A DNA stretch of 64,000 nucleotides from RHLJ01 sp965212165 (GTDB lineage: Bacteria > Bacteroidota > Rhodothermia > Balneolales > Balneolaceae). Position 1 is the first letter of the stretch. Each line of letters opens with the position of its first letter. Of the stretch, positions 17,942-25,942 are shown in pieces. Position numbers and translations under genes: made by a program. The stretch is from assembly GCA_965212165.1 (NCBI GenBank), contig OZ243096.1, positions 2,790,001-2,854,000 on the forward strand, in the 5' to 3' direction. A model generated the notes under the pieces. The model was not told the origin of the DNA. It ran no database searches and saw only the letters and a list, made by a program, of their open reading frames with translations.

Positions 17942-19094
17942 TTCAATATTAGCAAATGATAGTTCTGAATTAGAGAAGATGCATATCCTTTCTACATCTA
18001 AAAATTTATTCAAAAACGGTATTATAGATGGAGATCAATGGAATACTATAAAAGAAGATTATAAAACTAGGATTTACTCTCCCCCATTTTATATAAAGTT
18101 ACCCTTATTCGTTATATCTAATTTAGGCTTACTCTTTGGTTTTGGCTTATTATTTCTCATTGTATTTTTATTTGACGTGTTGGATATTGATGAGAAAGAT
18201 GGTATTGCACTAATACGAATTCTAGCTCTATTTGGTGGGCTAACATTAATTTTCTTAACTGAGATAATCTTAATTAAATCTAGTTCTCATTTTAACTCAG
18301 GAGTTACAGAAGCAGGAATTTATTCTGGTTTTTCTTTGATGGTATTTGGTCTATTTGGATTTGAAGATATCGGTACTTTATTTTATCTAATAACAGCACT
18401 TTTATGTACTACATTTGTTGCAATAAGATATTTGGACAGTATTGCACTTATAGCAGCTATATTCAGTTTAGGTGGTATTTTTTTTACTCTTGCGTTAATG
18501 ATTGGAGATTTAGTAGAAGCTTTACTACCCTTTATTTTAATGGGAGTTTATGGCGGGGTTTACTTTCTAAGTATCAAGCTTCAGGAAAAAATACCTAGTG
18601 TAGTTTTTGAAAACCATTTTATTATTACTAAAGCTTTGAGTCTATTATTTATTTATTTGGCAGGTAATTATTTTATCGTCAGAGAGCTAAGTGTAGAGCT
18701 CATGGGTCTTAATTTATCTGAAAACCAAGATATTCCATTTAGTTTTCTTTTCTATTTCATTACAATAATAATTCCAGTCATCTATTTTTATATAGGTATT
18801 AAGAAACGATCTCTACTTTTCATTAGAATAGGATCACTAACTGTAGTCTTAACCGGTCTTACATTTTATTTCTATTACTTAGATACATATACTATTTATG
18901 TTGCTGTACTAACCGGTGCAATGTTCATTCTTGCAACATTTCTTTTGTTCAAAAAATTAAAACTTAAAGAGAGCGGATATACTTCCGAGAAACTACTAGA
19001 TGATTCTTGGGCCACCAAAGAGATCACATCTATAGTAGCATCAAGAATGATCAAAGAAGATTCTTTTACAGGTAATAATAAAGCAGATTGGTAA
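17934..19094 (+). CDS. Multi-pass membrane protein, possibly DUF2157-like
   Basis: 386 aa. The N-terminal soluble segment of about 60 residues (LSTSKNLFKNGIIDGDQWNTI) is followed by about ten hydrophobic helices from FYIKLPLFVISNLGLLFGFG onward, and the C-terminus is hydrophilic. The head has the same recognisable pattern (short helix, then acidic loop) as in the gene it overlaps, so the two may descend from a duplication. No known transporter signature is seen. Confidence 0.75.
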   Translation: MIDSILANDSSELEKMHILSTSKNLFKNGIIDGDQWNTIKEDYKTRIYSPPFYIKLPLFVISNLGLLFGFGLLFLIVFLFDVLDIDEKDGIALIRILALFGGLTLIFLTEIILIKSSSHFNSGVTEAGIYSGFSLMVFGLFGFEDIGTLFYLITALLCTTFVAIRYLDSIALIAAIFSLGGIFFTLALMIGDLVEALLPFILMGVYGGVYFLSIKLQEKIPSVVFENHFIITKALSLLFIYLAGNYFIVRELSVELMGLNLSENQDIPFSFLFYFITIIIPVIYFYIGIKKRSLLFIRIGSLTVVLTGLTFYFYYLDTYTIYVAVLTGAMFILATFLLFKKLKLKESGYTSEKLLDDSWATKEITSIVASRMIKEDSFTGNNKADW

Positions 19095-19110
19095 TAATCT
19101 AACTCAGTTA

Positions 19111-19129
19111 AAGGTTTCTTTAAAACCTT
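19111..19129 (+). terminator. Weak hairpin after membrane-protein pair
   Basis: A 7-bp stem AAGGTTT/AAACCTT with loop CTTTA, 17 nt after the stop codon, without a proper T-run. The rest of the 264-bp spacer up to 19358 shows no gene. Confidence 0.35.
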
Positions 19130-19358
19130 CCTATCTTGAATCAAAAACTCTTTATCTAGAACATTAATCAGGATAAGAAAAGAATGGATGTCATAATTCA
19201 AATTGATCTTTGTCCCTGTTTTAAATTTTAGGAGCATAATCTACACTCAATAGATTTGCTAATTTTGTATCTTCATTCTTCGAATCTGAATGATAGTTTC
19301 TCATCAACTCTAGCCTTCCTATTCAAGAATCATTCATATTCTGTCTTCATCATAATTC

Positions 19359-20918
19359 ATGTCACAAAAATCACTCGAAGAAAAACTTCCAAAGCTTAGC
19401 CTTGACCAAATCAAAGAAAGTATTTCTGTACTCGAAACACTGAACGCTGATACCAATCAAATCTTCGAGATTCCTGAAGACGAACGACTCGCATTAATAA
19501 TGGCTGCAGGTTTACTTTCTAGACCAAGTAGAGAAGAATTTTCGAAGAGAAAGAAAAATGCAAAGCGTGCCGAAAAGAGAAAACTTAAAGAAAAAGACCG
19601 TCATGCTAGAAATGGGACTGGTATTCGTAGCGCTCGCGAAGCTATAGTTTTCGAAGCTCCGAAAATGATTGCCTTAACTGGAAATGAATCTGATAAGGAA
19701 GTCCCGTTAGAATCACCTAGAAATTGTTATGTTTGTAAAGAGGTATTTCACAATCTGCATCACTTTTATGACACCATGTGTAAAGGCTGTGGTGATTTCA
19801 ATTACGCCAAACGTTTCCAGACCGCAGATTTAACCGATCAAGTTGCACTTGTAACAGGTTCAAGATTAAAAATCGGCTACCATATCACGTTAATGATGTT
19901 ACGCGCCGGAGCGACTGTTATTGCTACAACTCGTTTTCCTGTTGATTCTGCCCTTCGCTTTGCTAAAGAAGATGATTTCGAAAAATGGGGACATCGACTT
20001 AAAATCCATGGGTTAGATTTAAGGCATATTCCAAGTGTGGAGATTTTCTGTAATTTTATTGAACAGCGTTACGATCGATTAGATGTTCTCATCAATAATG
20101 CAGCACAAACCGTTCGTCGACCCGCAGGATTTTATCAGCATTTAATGCCGAATGAAGGATGTACTATAACTGAACTCCCTCCTTTTGCACAGGAATTACT
20201 GCAAGACCATGATTCTTGTTTACAGGAATTGAGAAGCTTAAGCGCTGGTTATGCTGAAGGTGAAAATAAAAATCTACCCGTTACATGGCACGGAAAGCAA
20301 CTTGGTATTGGATTAACTTCTTCTGCAAAACTTTCCCAAATTCCATATAGCATTGATAATTCTCTTACTGCTGAAGAAGTATTTCCGCATGGTGAATTGG
20401 ATGCCGATCTCCAACAAGTGGATCTTCGAAAAACCAATAGCTGGCGATTAAAACTGGGAGAAATTCATACCAACGAAATGCTGGAAGTTCAACTTGTAAA
20501 TTCTGTAGCTCCTTTTGTTTTATGTAATCGCTTAGCTGATTTAATGAAGAAAGAAGATACTGGAATGAAACACGTGATTAACGTTTCTGCTATGGAAGGT
20601 AAGTTTCATCGGTGGCATAAAGAGGATCGCCATCCACATACAAATATGGCTAAAGCCGCTTTAAATATGATGACTCATACCGCCGCTTCCGACTTTGCCA
20701 AATTTGGTATCTACATGAATGCAGTAGATACTGGTTGGGTAACGGATGAAGATCCTGCAGAGTTAGCTAAGCGAAAAGAAGACCTCCACGACTTCCAACC
20801 TCCACTTGATATAGTAGATGGTGCAGCTAGAGTCATGGATCCCTTATTTGATGGAATCAATACTGGAAAACATTGGTCTGGAAAATTCTTAAAAGATTAT
20901 CGCCCAATAGATTGGTAA
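19359..20918 (+). CDS. Atypical SDR oxidoreductase with four-Cys N-terminal extension
   Basis: 519 aa, about twice a normal SDR. Residues 1-120 are helical and highly charged (SKRKKNAKRAEKRKLKEK). C123-x2-C126 and C141-x2-C144 form a likely zinc knuckle. The Rossmann domain starts at 162 (VALVTGSRLKIGYH, in place of TGxxxGIG) and keeps LDVLINNAAQ (241-250). About 110 residues are inserted before NSVAPF (381-386), the catalytic-Ser region VINVSAMEGK (S410) and TNMAK (428-432), where the usual catalytic Tyr of YxxxK is Thr. NAVDTGWV follows. Substrate unknown; the Tyr loss makes a classical SDR mechanism doubtful. No operon partner. Confidence 0.82.
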   Translation: MSQKSLEEKLPKLSLDQIKESISVLETLNADTNQIFEIPEDERLALIMAAGLLSRPSREEFSKRKKNAKRAEKRKLKEKDRHARNGTGIRSAREAIVFEAPKMIALTGNESDKEVPLESPRNCYVCKEVFHNLHHFYDTMCKGCGDFNYAKRFQTADLTDQVALVTGSRLKIGYHITLMMLRAGATVIATTRFPVDSALRFAKEDDFEKWGHRLKIHGLDLRHIPSVEIFCNFIEQRYDRLDVLINNAAQTVRRPAGFYQHLMPNEGCTITELPPFAQELLQDHDSCLQELRSLSAGYAEGENKNLPVTWHGKQLGIGLTSSAKLSQIPYSIDNSLTAEEVFPHGELDADLQQVDLRKTNSWRLKLGEIHTNEMLEVQLVNSVAPFVLCNRLADLMKKEDTGMKHVINVSAMEGKFHRWHKEDRHPHTNMAKAALNMMTHTAASDFAKFGIYMNAVDTGWVTDEDPAELAKRKEDLHDFQPPLDIVDGAARVMDPLFDGINTGKHWSGKFLKDYRPIDW

Positions 20919-20977
20919 ATAACTTTATGAAGTTATGAATGAGTTATTTTAACTCAATAAATCCTTAACATTGATTT

Positions 20978-21598
20978 ATGAAAAAAATTACTCCATATAA
21001 GACAAAACAAAATGCATTAATTTCTTTAGATAATGGCGGAAGGTTTTATAATCTAATTACTAAAGCTAATGATGGAAACATCACTTCTGCTGAATTGAGT
21101 AAAGTAGCTGGATTGGTTTCCGGTAAACAAAAAATGGTTTTGTTTCTTGAAATGTCACTCTTAGAACTCTCCACTAGTGCTAGAAAAGAAATACTGAAAG
21201 TGCTTTCTAAGGATTTAAAATCAGCTATAATTAAATATCCAACTCAATTATTATCACCTTCTGAAGCTAATAGAAAAGGCGCGAGCTCGCAAAATACTAT
21301 TGTTACCGGTATACCAAGCTTCGTTGAATCTAAATCTGATTTCAATGGTTTTATTATGATCCCAATAATGACAGGTAAGGTTACTACTTTTTCAATGATT
21401 CCTATAATTGACCAATACGATGTTTATGAAGTGAGAGATCAGGAATCTTCGGATACTTTTTTAATCGCACATTCAAAGAGCAAGAATAAACTCCCAAAAC
21501 GTAAATTCACATTCGGTGGAATTTTAAAAGAGCTAAAAGAAAAGGAAGAAGAAAACTCTCCAACTAAAGTCTATTTAGAAACTCATTACTACATCTAA
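20978..21598 (+). CDS. Hypothetical protein, 206 aa
   Basis: No family recognised. It has no signal peptide or membrane segment. The sequence starts MKKITPYKTKQNALISLDNGG, with helical segments around residues 30-80 (LSKVAGLVSGKQKMVLFLEMSLLEL) and a strand-rich second half (VTTFSMIPIIDQYDVYEV), ending in a Lys/Glu-rich tail. A proper start with A-rich upstream sequence and codon use like its neighbours support it as a real cytosolic protein. It follows the SDR gene by 60 nt and could be co-transcribed. Confidence 0.65.
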   Translation: MKKITPYKTKQNALISLDNGGRFYNLITKANDGNITSAELSKVAGLVSGKQKMVLFLEMSLLELSTSARKEILKVLSKDLKSAIIKYPTQLLSPSEANRKGASSQNTIVTGIPSFVESKSDFNGFIMIPIMTGKVTTFSMIPIIDQYDVYEVRDQESSDTFLIAHSKSKNKLPKRKFTFGGILKELKEKEEENSPTKVYLETHYYI

Positions 21599-21625
21599 TT
21601 TTGAGGTATTGAGTAAAGTGAAGAG

Positions 21626-23491
21626 CTATTCAGTGACAATCCATCTTTGCTTTGCACTCCGCTCTCTTCTATTTCCAATGTATAACTCATATATACCTAC
21701 TTTAGTAGGGTTAAATATATAATCAATCGTTTCTCCTACACCGATATTATAGCCGACATCTACCAAATTTTGCTGATTCTCAGGTAGATTAGCTCCATCT
21801 TTCGCCCATGCTTGTAATGGATAGGAAAGAGAATCTTTAGTCATTTCTATACGAATATTACCTGCTGGCGCAATATTGATTAATCGTAATCTATGACTTT
21901 CACCTACTTTGATTTCTTTATTTGGCTGAGGCATTGACCTACCTATTCCATTCACAGATGGTTGAGATACAGACCTTTTGAATTGATAAATATAAATATG
22001 ATTGGTTTTATAATCGTAGCTCTCCCCTTCTGGCGTAACAACCAATGGACCATACAATCCACCAGTAAGCTGTTCAATATCATTAAGATGACTATGGTAG
22101 ATGAAAGTGCCCGGTCGCATTTGAGATAACTTATAAGTAAACGATTCACCAGGATTAACAATTGGAGAAACTTTTCCATCAGAGGCACTAAAATTAGCTA
22201 CTCCATCAGCCCAACTATCAAGTTCTAAACCATGCCAATGCACACTAGTTGCTTGTGACATCCTATTTCTAACGGTAATTTCCGTTGTACGATATTGTTC
22301 TAACAATAATAAAGGTCCAGGATCTGATAAATGAATAGAATCGGGTTTAAACTCTGGATCTAATGAAAAGCCGAATATTGAATTAGGATCATCTGAATAC
22401 TCATTCACATATAAATCCAGTTTTTTTACTTCTCCCTTGGAGATCAAATCAGTTTCTCCGGGTTGAACCTCTATACCCATAACCAAACCTGCCATATGAT
22501 TATGTTTTTGGTCATGTTCTTCGGCAAGCGGAAGTCTAATTTCAGGAGAAACATGGAATGACAAATGGCAATGAAATAACCAGTTACCGGGACGTGTTGG
22601 CGTCCAGCGCATTTCCATGGTTGTTAAGCCTCTCATGAATTCTGTAACCACTAATCTTTGATTTTCTTTTGTATAAATATCATCCTTTTCTACAGAACCA
22701 ATGGATAGCACCTCATAAAAAAATCCATGTAAATGCATAGGATGATTTCTTTTCGATCCATTTATAATCTTCCAATCTAGTGTATCGCCTACATTTGGTG
22801 AAAATTTTTCAGTGAAAGGCCATGATTTACCATTAATAGTTAATGCTTCTAGAAAGCCATACTCATAAGTTGAATCGTAATCTTGACTAACAATATTCAT
22901 TACTAGGATCCTATCCTCTGGAGCTCCCTCTTCTGGATCAATAACAAAGGCTCCAGATAAATGCTCATTTTCGATTCCAAACCTTCGTGATGTAATGCCC
23001 ATATTCATATTGTACAGATAAGTTCCTTGTTCACCGGCATCAAAAGTAAAAGTTTTAGTTTCACCAGGAAGAATGGCAATGGATTCACTATCCATGATAG
23101 GTCTGCTTTTAAACCCAAGAACATAAAGCGTTGAATCAGTTCTTGTATTTGTGATTGTAGCCTTAATACGAGTACCCTTTTTAACTCTAATAAGTGGACT
23201 TGGTATTTCGGGAACTTTCCCTCTTTCTGCCAAAGCCCAAACTTTTAACCCAGGTCGATCAGGTGTTTCTGGTCGAAAGTCACTTAGTACTAATTCAAGA
23301 TCTATTTCTAGAACCCCATCAACATAAGTTCCAGCTGGGGTTCGATTATCATTGGCTTTAACATTTGGAAGACCAGATACAGAATCTGCTGCAAGATACA
23401 TGGTCTTATTTGTTTGAGATGAAGCATTATCACCAATACACAATACCATTACGAAAGCACATATTATGCTTTGAATAATGTTTCTATTCAT
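21626..23491 (-). CDS. Four-domain multicopper oxidase with reordered copper motifs
   Basis: Secreted (signal peptide, cut near ASSQ, residue 26) copper oxidase, 621 aa. Four cupredoxin-like units are visible. Unit 1 (about 55-185) has LYVLGF and YNMNM where copper His motifs would sit, so it is empty. Unit 2 carries HPMHLHG (H250, H253, H255) and HCHLSFH (H307, C308, H309, H313), that is, the T1 site and half the trinuclear cluster; the axial T1 position is Ile318, not Met. Unit 3 carries HWHG (H418, H420) and HSH (466-468). Unit 4 has no ligands. In canonical laccases and CueO the HWHG/HSH motifs precede the HPxHLHG/HCH motifs; here the order is reversed. Substrate unknown. Confidence 0.9.
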   Translation of the reverse strand: MNRNIIQSIICAFVMVLCIGDNASSQTNKTMYLAADSVSGLPNVKANDNRTPAGTYVDGVLEIDLELVLSDFRPETPDRPGLKVWALAERGKVPEIPSPLIRVKKGTRIKATITNTRTDSTLYVLGFKSRPIMDSESIAILPGETKTFTFDAGEQGTYLYNMNMGITSRRFGIENEHLSGAFVIDPEEGAPEDRILVMNIVSQDYDSTYEYGFLEALTINGKSWPFTEKFSPNVGDTLDWKIINGSKRNHPMHLHGFFYEVLSIGSVEKDDIYTKENQRLVVTEFMRGLTTMEMRWTPTRPGNWLFHCHLSFHVSPEIRLPLAEEHDQKHNHMAGLVMGIEVQPGETDLISKGEVKKLDLYVNEYSDDPNSIFGFSLDPEFKPDSIHLSDPGPLLLLEQYRTTEITVRNRMSQATSVHWHGLELDSWADGVANFSASDGKVSPIVNPGESFTYKLSQMRPGTFIYHSHLNDIEQLTGGLYGPLVVTPEGESYDYKTNHIYIYQFKRSVSQPSVNGIGRSMPQPNKEIKVGESHRLRLINIAPAGNIRIEMTKDSLSYPLQAWAKDGANLPENQQNLVDVGYNIGVGETIDYIFNPTKVGIYELYIGNRRERSAKQRWIVTE

Positions 23492-23681
23492 ATGTATCCC
23501 TTAATTAATTGTACCCAACGATCGCATATTCATTATTTACGAACACTGATAATGTATAATATTAAGAGTAGATTTCATATTAGTTTAAACTGTCTTTTTT
23601 TTGAAAAATATTACTGCAAACATGTATTCCCTTATCATTCTAAGTCTGTATATTTGCACTCCACTTAAAATCAGGTAAAGA

Positions 23682-24851
23682 ATGGATCACGCACAAGAGT
23701 TAGAAAAGAAACATCACTTTCAAGTGTATAACAGGTTTCCTGTAACATTAGACCACGGACTTGGTTCAAAAGTATGGGATGTTAATGGAGTTGAGTATCT
23801 AGACTTACTTGCAGGTATTGCTGTAAATAATCTTGGTCATACACACCCAGCTATTGTAGAGGCTATAAAAGAACAAGCAAATAAACTTCTTCATACTTCT
23901 AATTTTTACTATACGGAAGCCCAAAGTGAGTTCATTTCACGACTTTCATATCTAACAGGCTTAGAACGTGTATTTCTTTGCAATAGTGGGCTCGAGGCTA
24001 TGGAAGGTAGCTTAAAACTTGCACGAAAATGGGGTCATGACCATGGTAAATCTGGAAATGTAATTTCATTAACTAATGGATTTCATGGTAGATCATTAGC
24101 AAGTGTTACTTTAAGTAAGCCTAACTATCAAGAAGGCTTTGCTCCTCTTCCTTCTGGATTTATTCAGTCACCATTTAATGATTTTGAAGCTTTACTAGAA
24201 GTTGTAGATGATCAAACCATAGCAATTGCATTTGAACTTCTACAAGGAAATAGTGGAGTCAATATCGCAGATCGAGGTTTTGTACAGCAAGTTCGTCAAC
24301 TTTGCGATGACAAAAATATCCTTCTAATTATAGATGAAGTTCAGACAGGTGTTGGTCGTACCGGAAAATTCTGGAGCTACGAGCATTATGGTATTAAACC
24401 CGATATTGTAGCTGCAGCAAAAGCATTGGCTGGCGGCATTCCAATTGGAGCTATTATGGCTAAAGAAGAAGTGGCCTCTGCTTTAGGTCATGGAAATCAT
24501 GGTACTACCTTTGGTGGAAATCCATTCGCTTGTGCAGTTGGAAATGCTTGCCTCAAAGCCATTGAGAAAGAGAATCTGGTTGAATTAGCTGCTGAAAAAG
24601 GTGAGTTCATGATGAAACTAATCCGGGAAGAAACTGCAGGAAGTGAAAAAGTGGTAGAGGTTCGGGGAATGGGACTTATGATTGGCGTAGAATTATCTAT
24701 TCCTGGTCGACCAGTAGTTGAAAAAATGTTTAATAATAAAGTACTTTCCAATGCTGCTGGTGGTAATGTGTTGAGAATTGTACCTCCACTTGTTATAACT
24801 CAACCTGAAATTGAAAGGGCAGTGAATGTTTTGGTAGAAAGCTTGAAGTAA
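23682..24851 (+). CDS. argD: ArgD-like class-III aminotransferase
   Basis: PLP enzyme of the acetylornithine aminotransferase type, 389 aa. Family features are LDLLAGIAVNNLGHTHP, the STNGFHGRSLASVTLSK-like segment (NGFHGRSLASVTLSKP), LIIDEVQTGVGRTGKFW, and the PLP lysine in AAAKALAGGIPIG (K247). Two usually conserved spots differ: NSGLEAMEGS (normally NSGTEANEAA) and ELLQGNSGV (normally EPxQGEGGV). The substrate may therefore not be N-acetylornithine. No other arginine genes are near. A GNAT gene follows 8 nt later. Confidence 0.85.
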   Translation: MDHAQELEKKHHFQVYNRFPVTLDHGLGSKVWDVNGVEYLDLLAGIAVNNLGHTHPAIVEAIKEQANKLLHTSNFYYTEAQSEFISRLSYLTGLERVFLCNSGLEAMEGSLKLARKWGHDHGKSGNVISLTNGFHGRSLASVTLSKPNYQEGFAPLPSGFIQSPFNDFEALLEVVDDQTIAIAFELLQGNSGVNIADRGFVQQVRQLCDDKNILLIIDEVQTGVGRTGKFWSYEHYGIKPDIVAAAKALAGGIPIGAIMAKEEVASALGHGNHGTTFGGNPFACAVGNACLKAIEKENLVELAAEKGEFMMKLIREETAGSEKVVEVRGMGLMIGVELSIPGRPVVEKMFNNKVLSNAAGGNVLRIVPPLVITQPEIERAVNVLVESLK

Positions 24852-24859
24852 GTAAACCT

Positions 24860-25276
24860 TTGGAAGGCATTGAAATCAAAAGGATTAGTCCAGAAGAAAC
24901 CCATGACTTAAGACACCGAGTGATGTGGCCAGATCACCCTTGGGATTTTATTAAACTTCAAGAAGATAATAATGGGAAGCATTTTGGTCTTTTTGTTTCT
25001 AATAAACTTACTTCTGTTATCTCCTTATTTATATCGAATGAAGAAGCGCAATTTCGAAAATTTGCAACCGATCTTTCTGACCAAGGAAAGGGATATGGAA
25101 GTCATCTTCTTAATTATATAATTGAGTTTTCATTAACAAACGACATACAAAGACTTTGGTGTAATGCACGTGTTGATAAAACTCATTTCTATAAAAAATT
25201 TGGCTTTATAGAGACTACTTCAACCTTTAAAAAAGGTGGAATTGATTTTGTAATACTTGAAAGAAAAGTCCACTAA
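24860..25276 (+). CDS. GNAT family N-acetyltransferase
   Basis: Small acyl-CoA-dependent acetyltransferase, 138 aa. Motif A (QGKGYGSHLLNYII, near 77-90) and the C-terminal CNARVDKTHFYKKFGFIE block are typical. It starts with TTG 8 nt after the argD-like stop; no nearer ATG would preserve the first beta strand. Likely co-transcribed with the aminotransferase. Substrate unknown. Confidence 0.85.
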   Translation: MEGIEIKRISPEETHDLRHRVMWPDHPWDFIKLQEDNNGKHFGLFVSNKLTSVISLFISNEEAQFRKFATDLSDQGKGYGSHLLNYIIEFSLTNDIQRLWCNARVDKTHFYKKFGFIETTSTFKKGGIDFVILERKVH

Positions 25277-25381
25277 TAATCAAATAATGACTTTCCAATT
25301 ATTTGAATTAGCATCCCTCCTTTTTTCTCATTATTTATTAGCGAATTAATCGATTCGATACCCTAATTATATTTTGATTCT

Positions 25382-25942
25382 ATGAAACGACGAGAAGTCC
25401 TTAAATATGCTGCTTCAGCTGTGATTGGAGCTCCTTTATTGAGTACAGTACTTTTTGGAAGTACTTCTATTCCTAACTCAATAATAAATGCATATAAACC
25501 AGTTTTTTTCTCACCTGAACAACTAAATCTTGTAAAGTCTATTTCAGATACCATACTTCCAAAAACTGACAGTCCCTCTGCGTCAGAAGTTGGAGTACCA
25601 GAAAAAATAGATTCAATGATTTCGAATACTATGCCAGAAAACGATAAAAGGAATTACTTAATTAGATTCGAAAAACTAGAAAATCATATTTCTGCATTAT
25701 CAAATGGGAAAGACTTTTCTTCTTTAACGGATGTTGAAAGACTAGAATTACTAGATAAAATAAATGATACGTCTAGCGAAGAAATGAGATGGGCAATATG
25801 GGATTTAAAAGGTAGAACGGTCGATTATTATCGAAAAACACTTGTCATAGCAACTGAATTTTTAAATTATCTTCCTGTTCCTGGATATTACGATCCTTGT
25901 ATTTCATTACAAGAAGTTGGAGGTAAAGCATGGGCGATATGA
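25382..25942 (+). CDS. Gluconate 2-dehydrogenase subunit 3 family protein (Tat signal)
   Basis: Gamma-type small subunit of a membrane-associated dehydrogenase. The N-terminus MKRREVLKYAASAVIGAPLL is a twin-arginine signal (RR at 3-4, hydrophobic core, A-rich). The mature part contains LVKSISDTILPKTDSPSASEVGVPEKID, the family hallmark. Its 3' end overlaps the GMC dehydrogenase start by 13 nt. In related glucose dehydrogenases the small subunit carries the catalytic subunit through Tat, which fits here because the GMC protein has no signal. Confidence 0.9.
   Translation: MKRREVLKYAASAVIGAPLLSTVLFGSTSIPNSIINAYKPVFFSPEQLNLVKSISDTILPKTDSPSASEVGVPEKIDSMISNTMPENDKRNYLIRFEKLENHISALSNGKDFSSLTDVERLELLDKINDTSSEEMRWAIWDLKGRTVDYYRKTLVIATEFLNYLPVPGYYDPCISLQEVGGKAWAI

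Noticed and set aside
18896..19237. Minus-strand ORF at the end of the second membrane-protein gene
   Set aside because: Mostly antisense to a hydrophobic gene, with no start signal and no recognisable features.
23492..23681. Small ORF between the multicopper oxidase and the argD-like gene
   Set aside because: The frame overlaps the oxidase start antisense and its composition (His/Tyr/Cys mix) looks like non-coding DNA; the stretch is better seen as a divergent promoter region.
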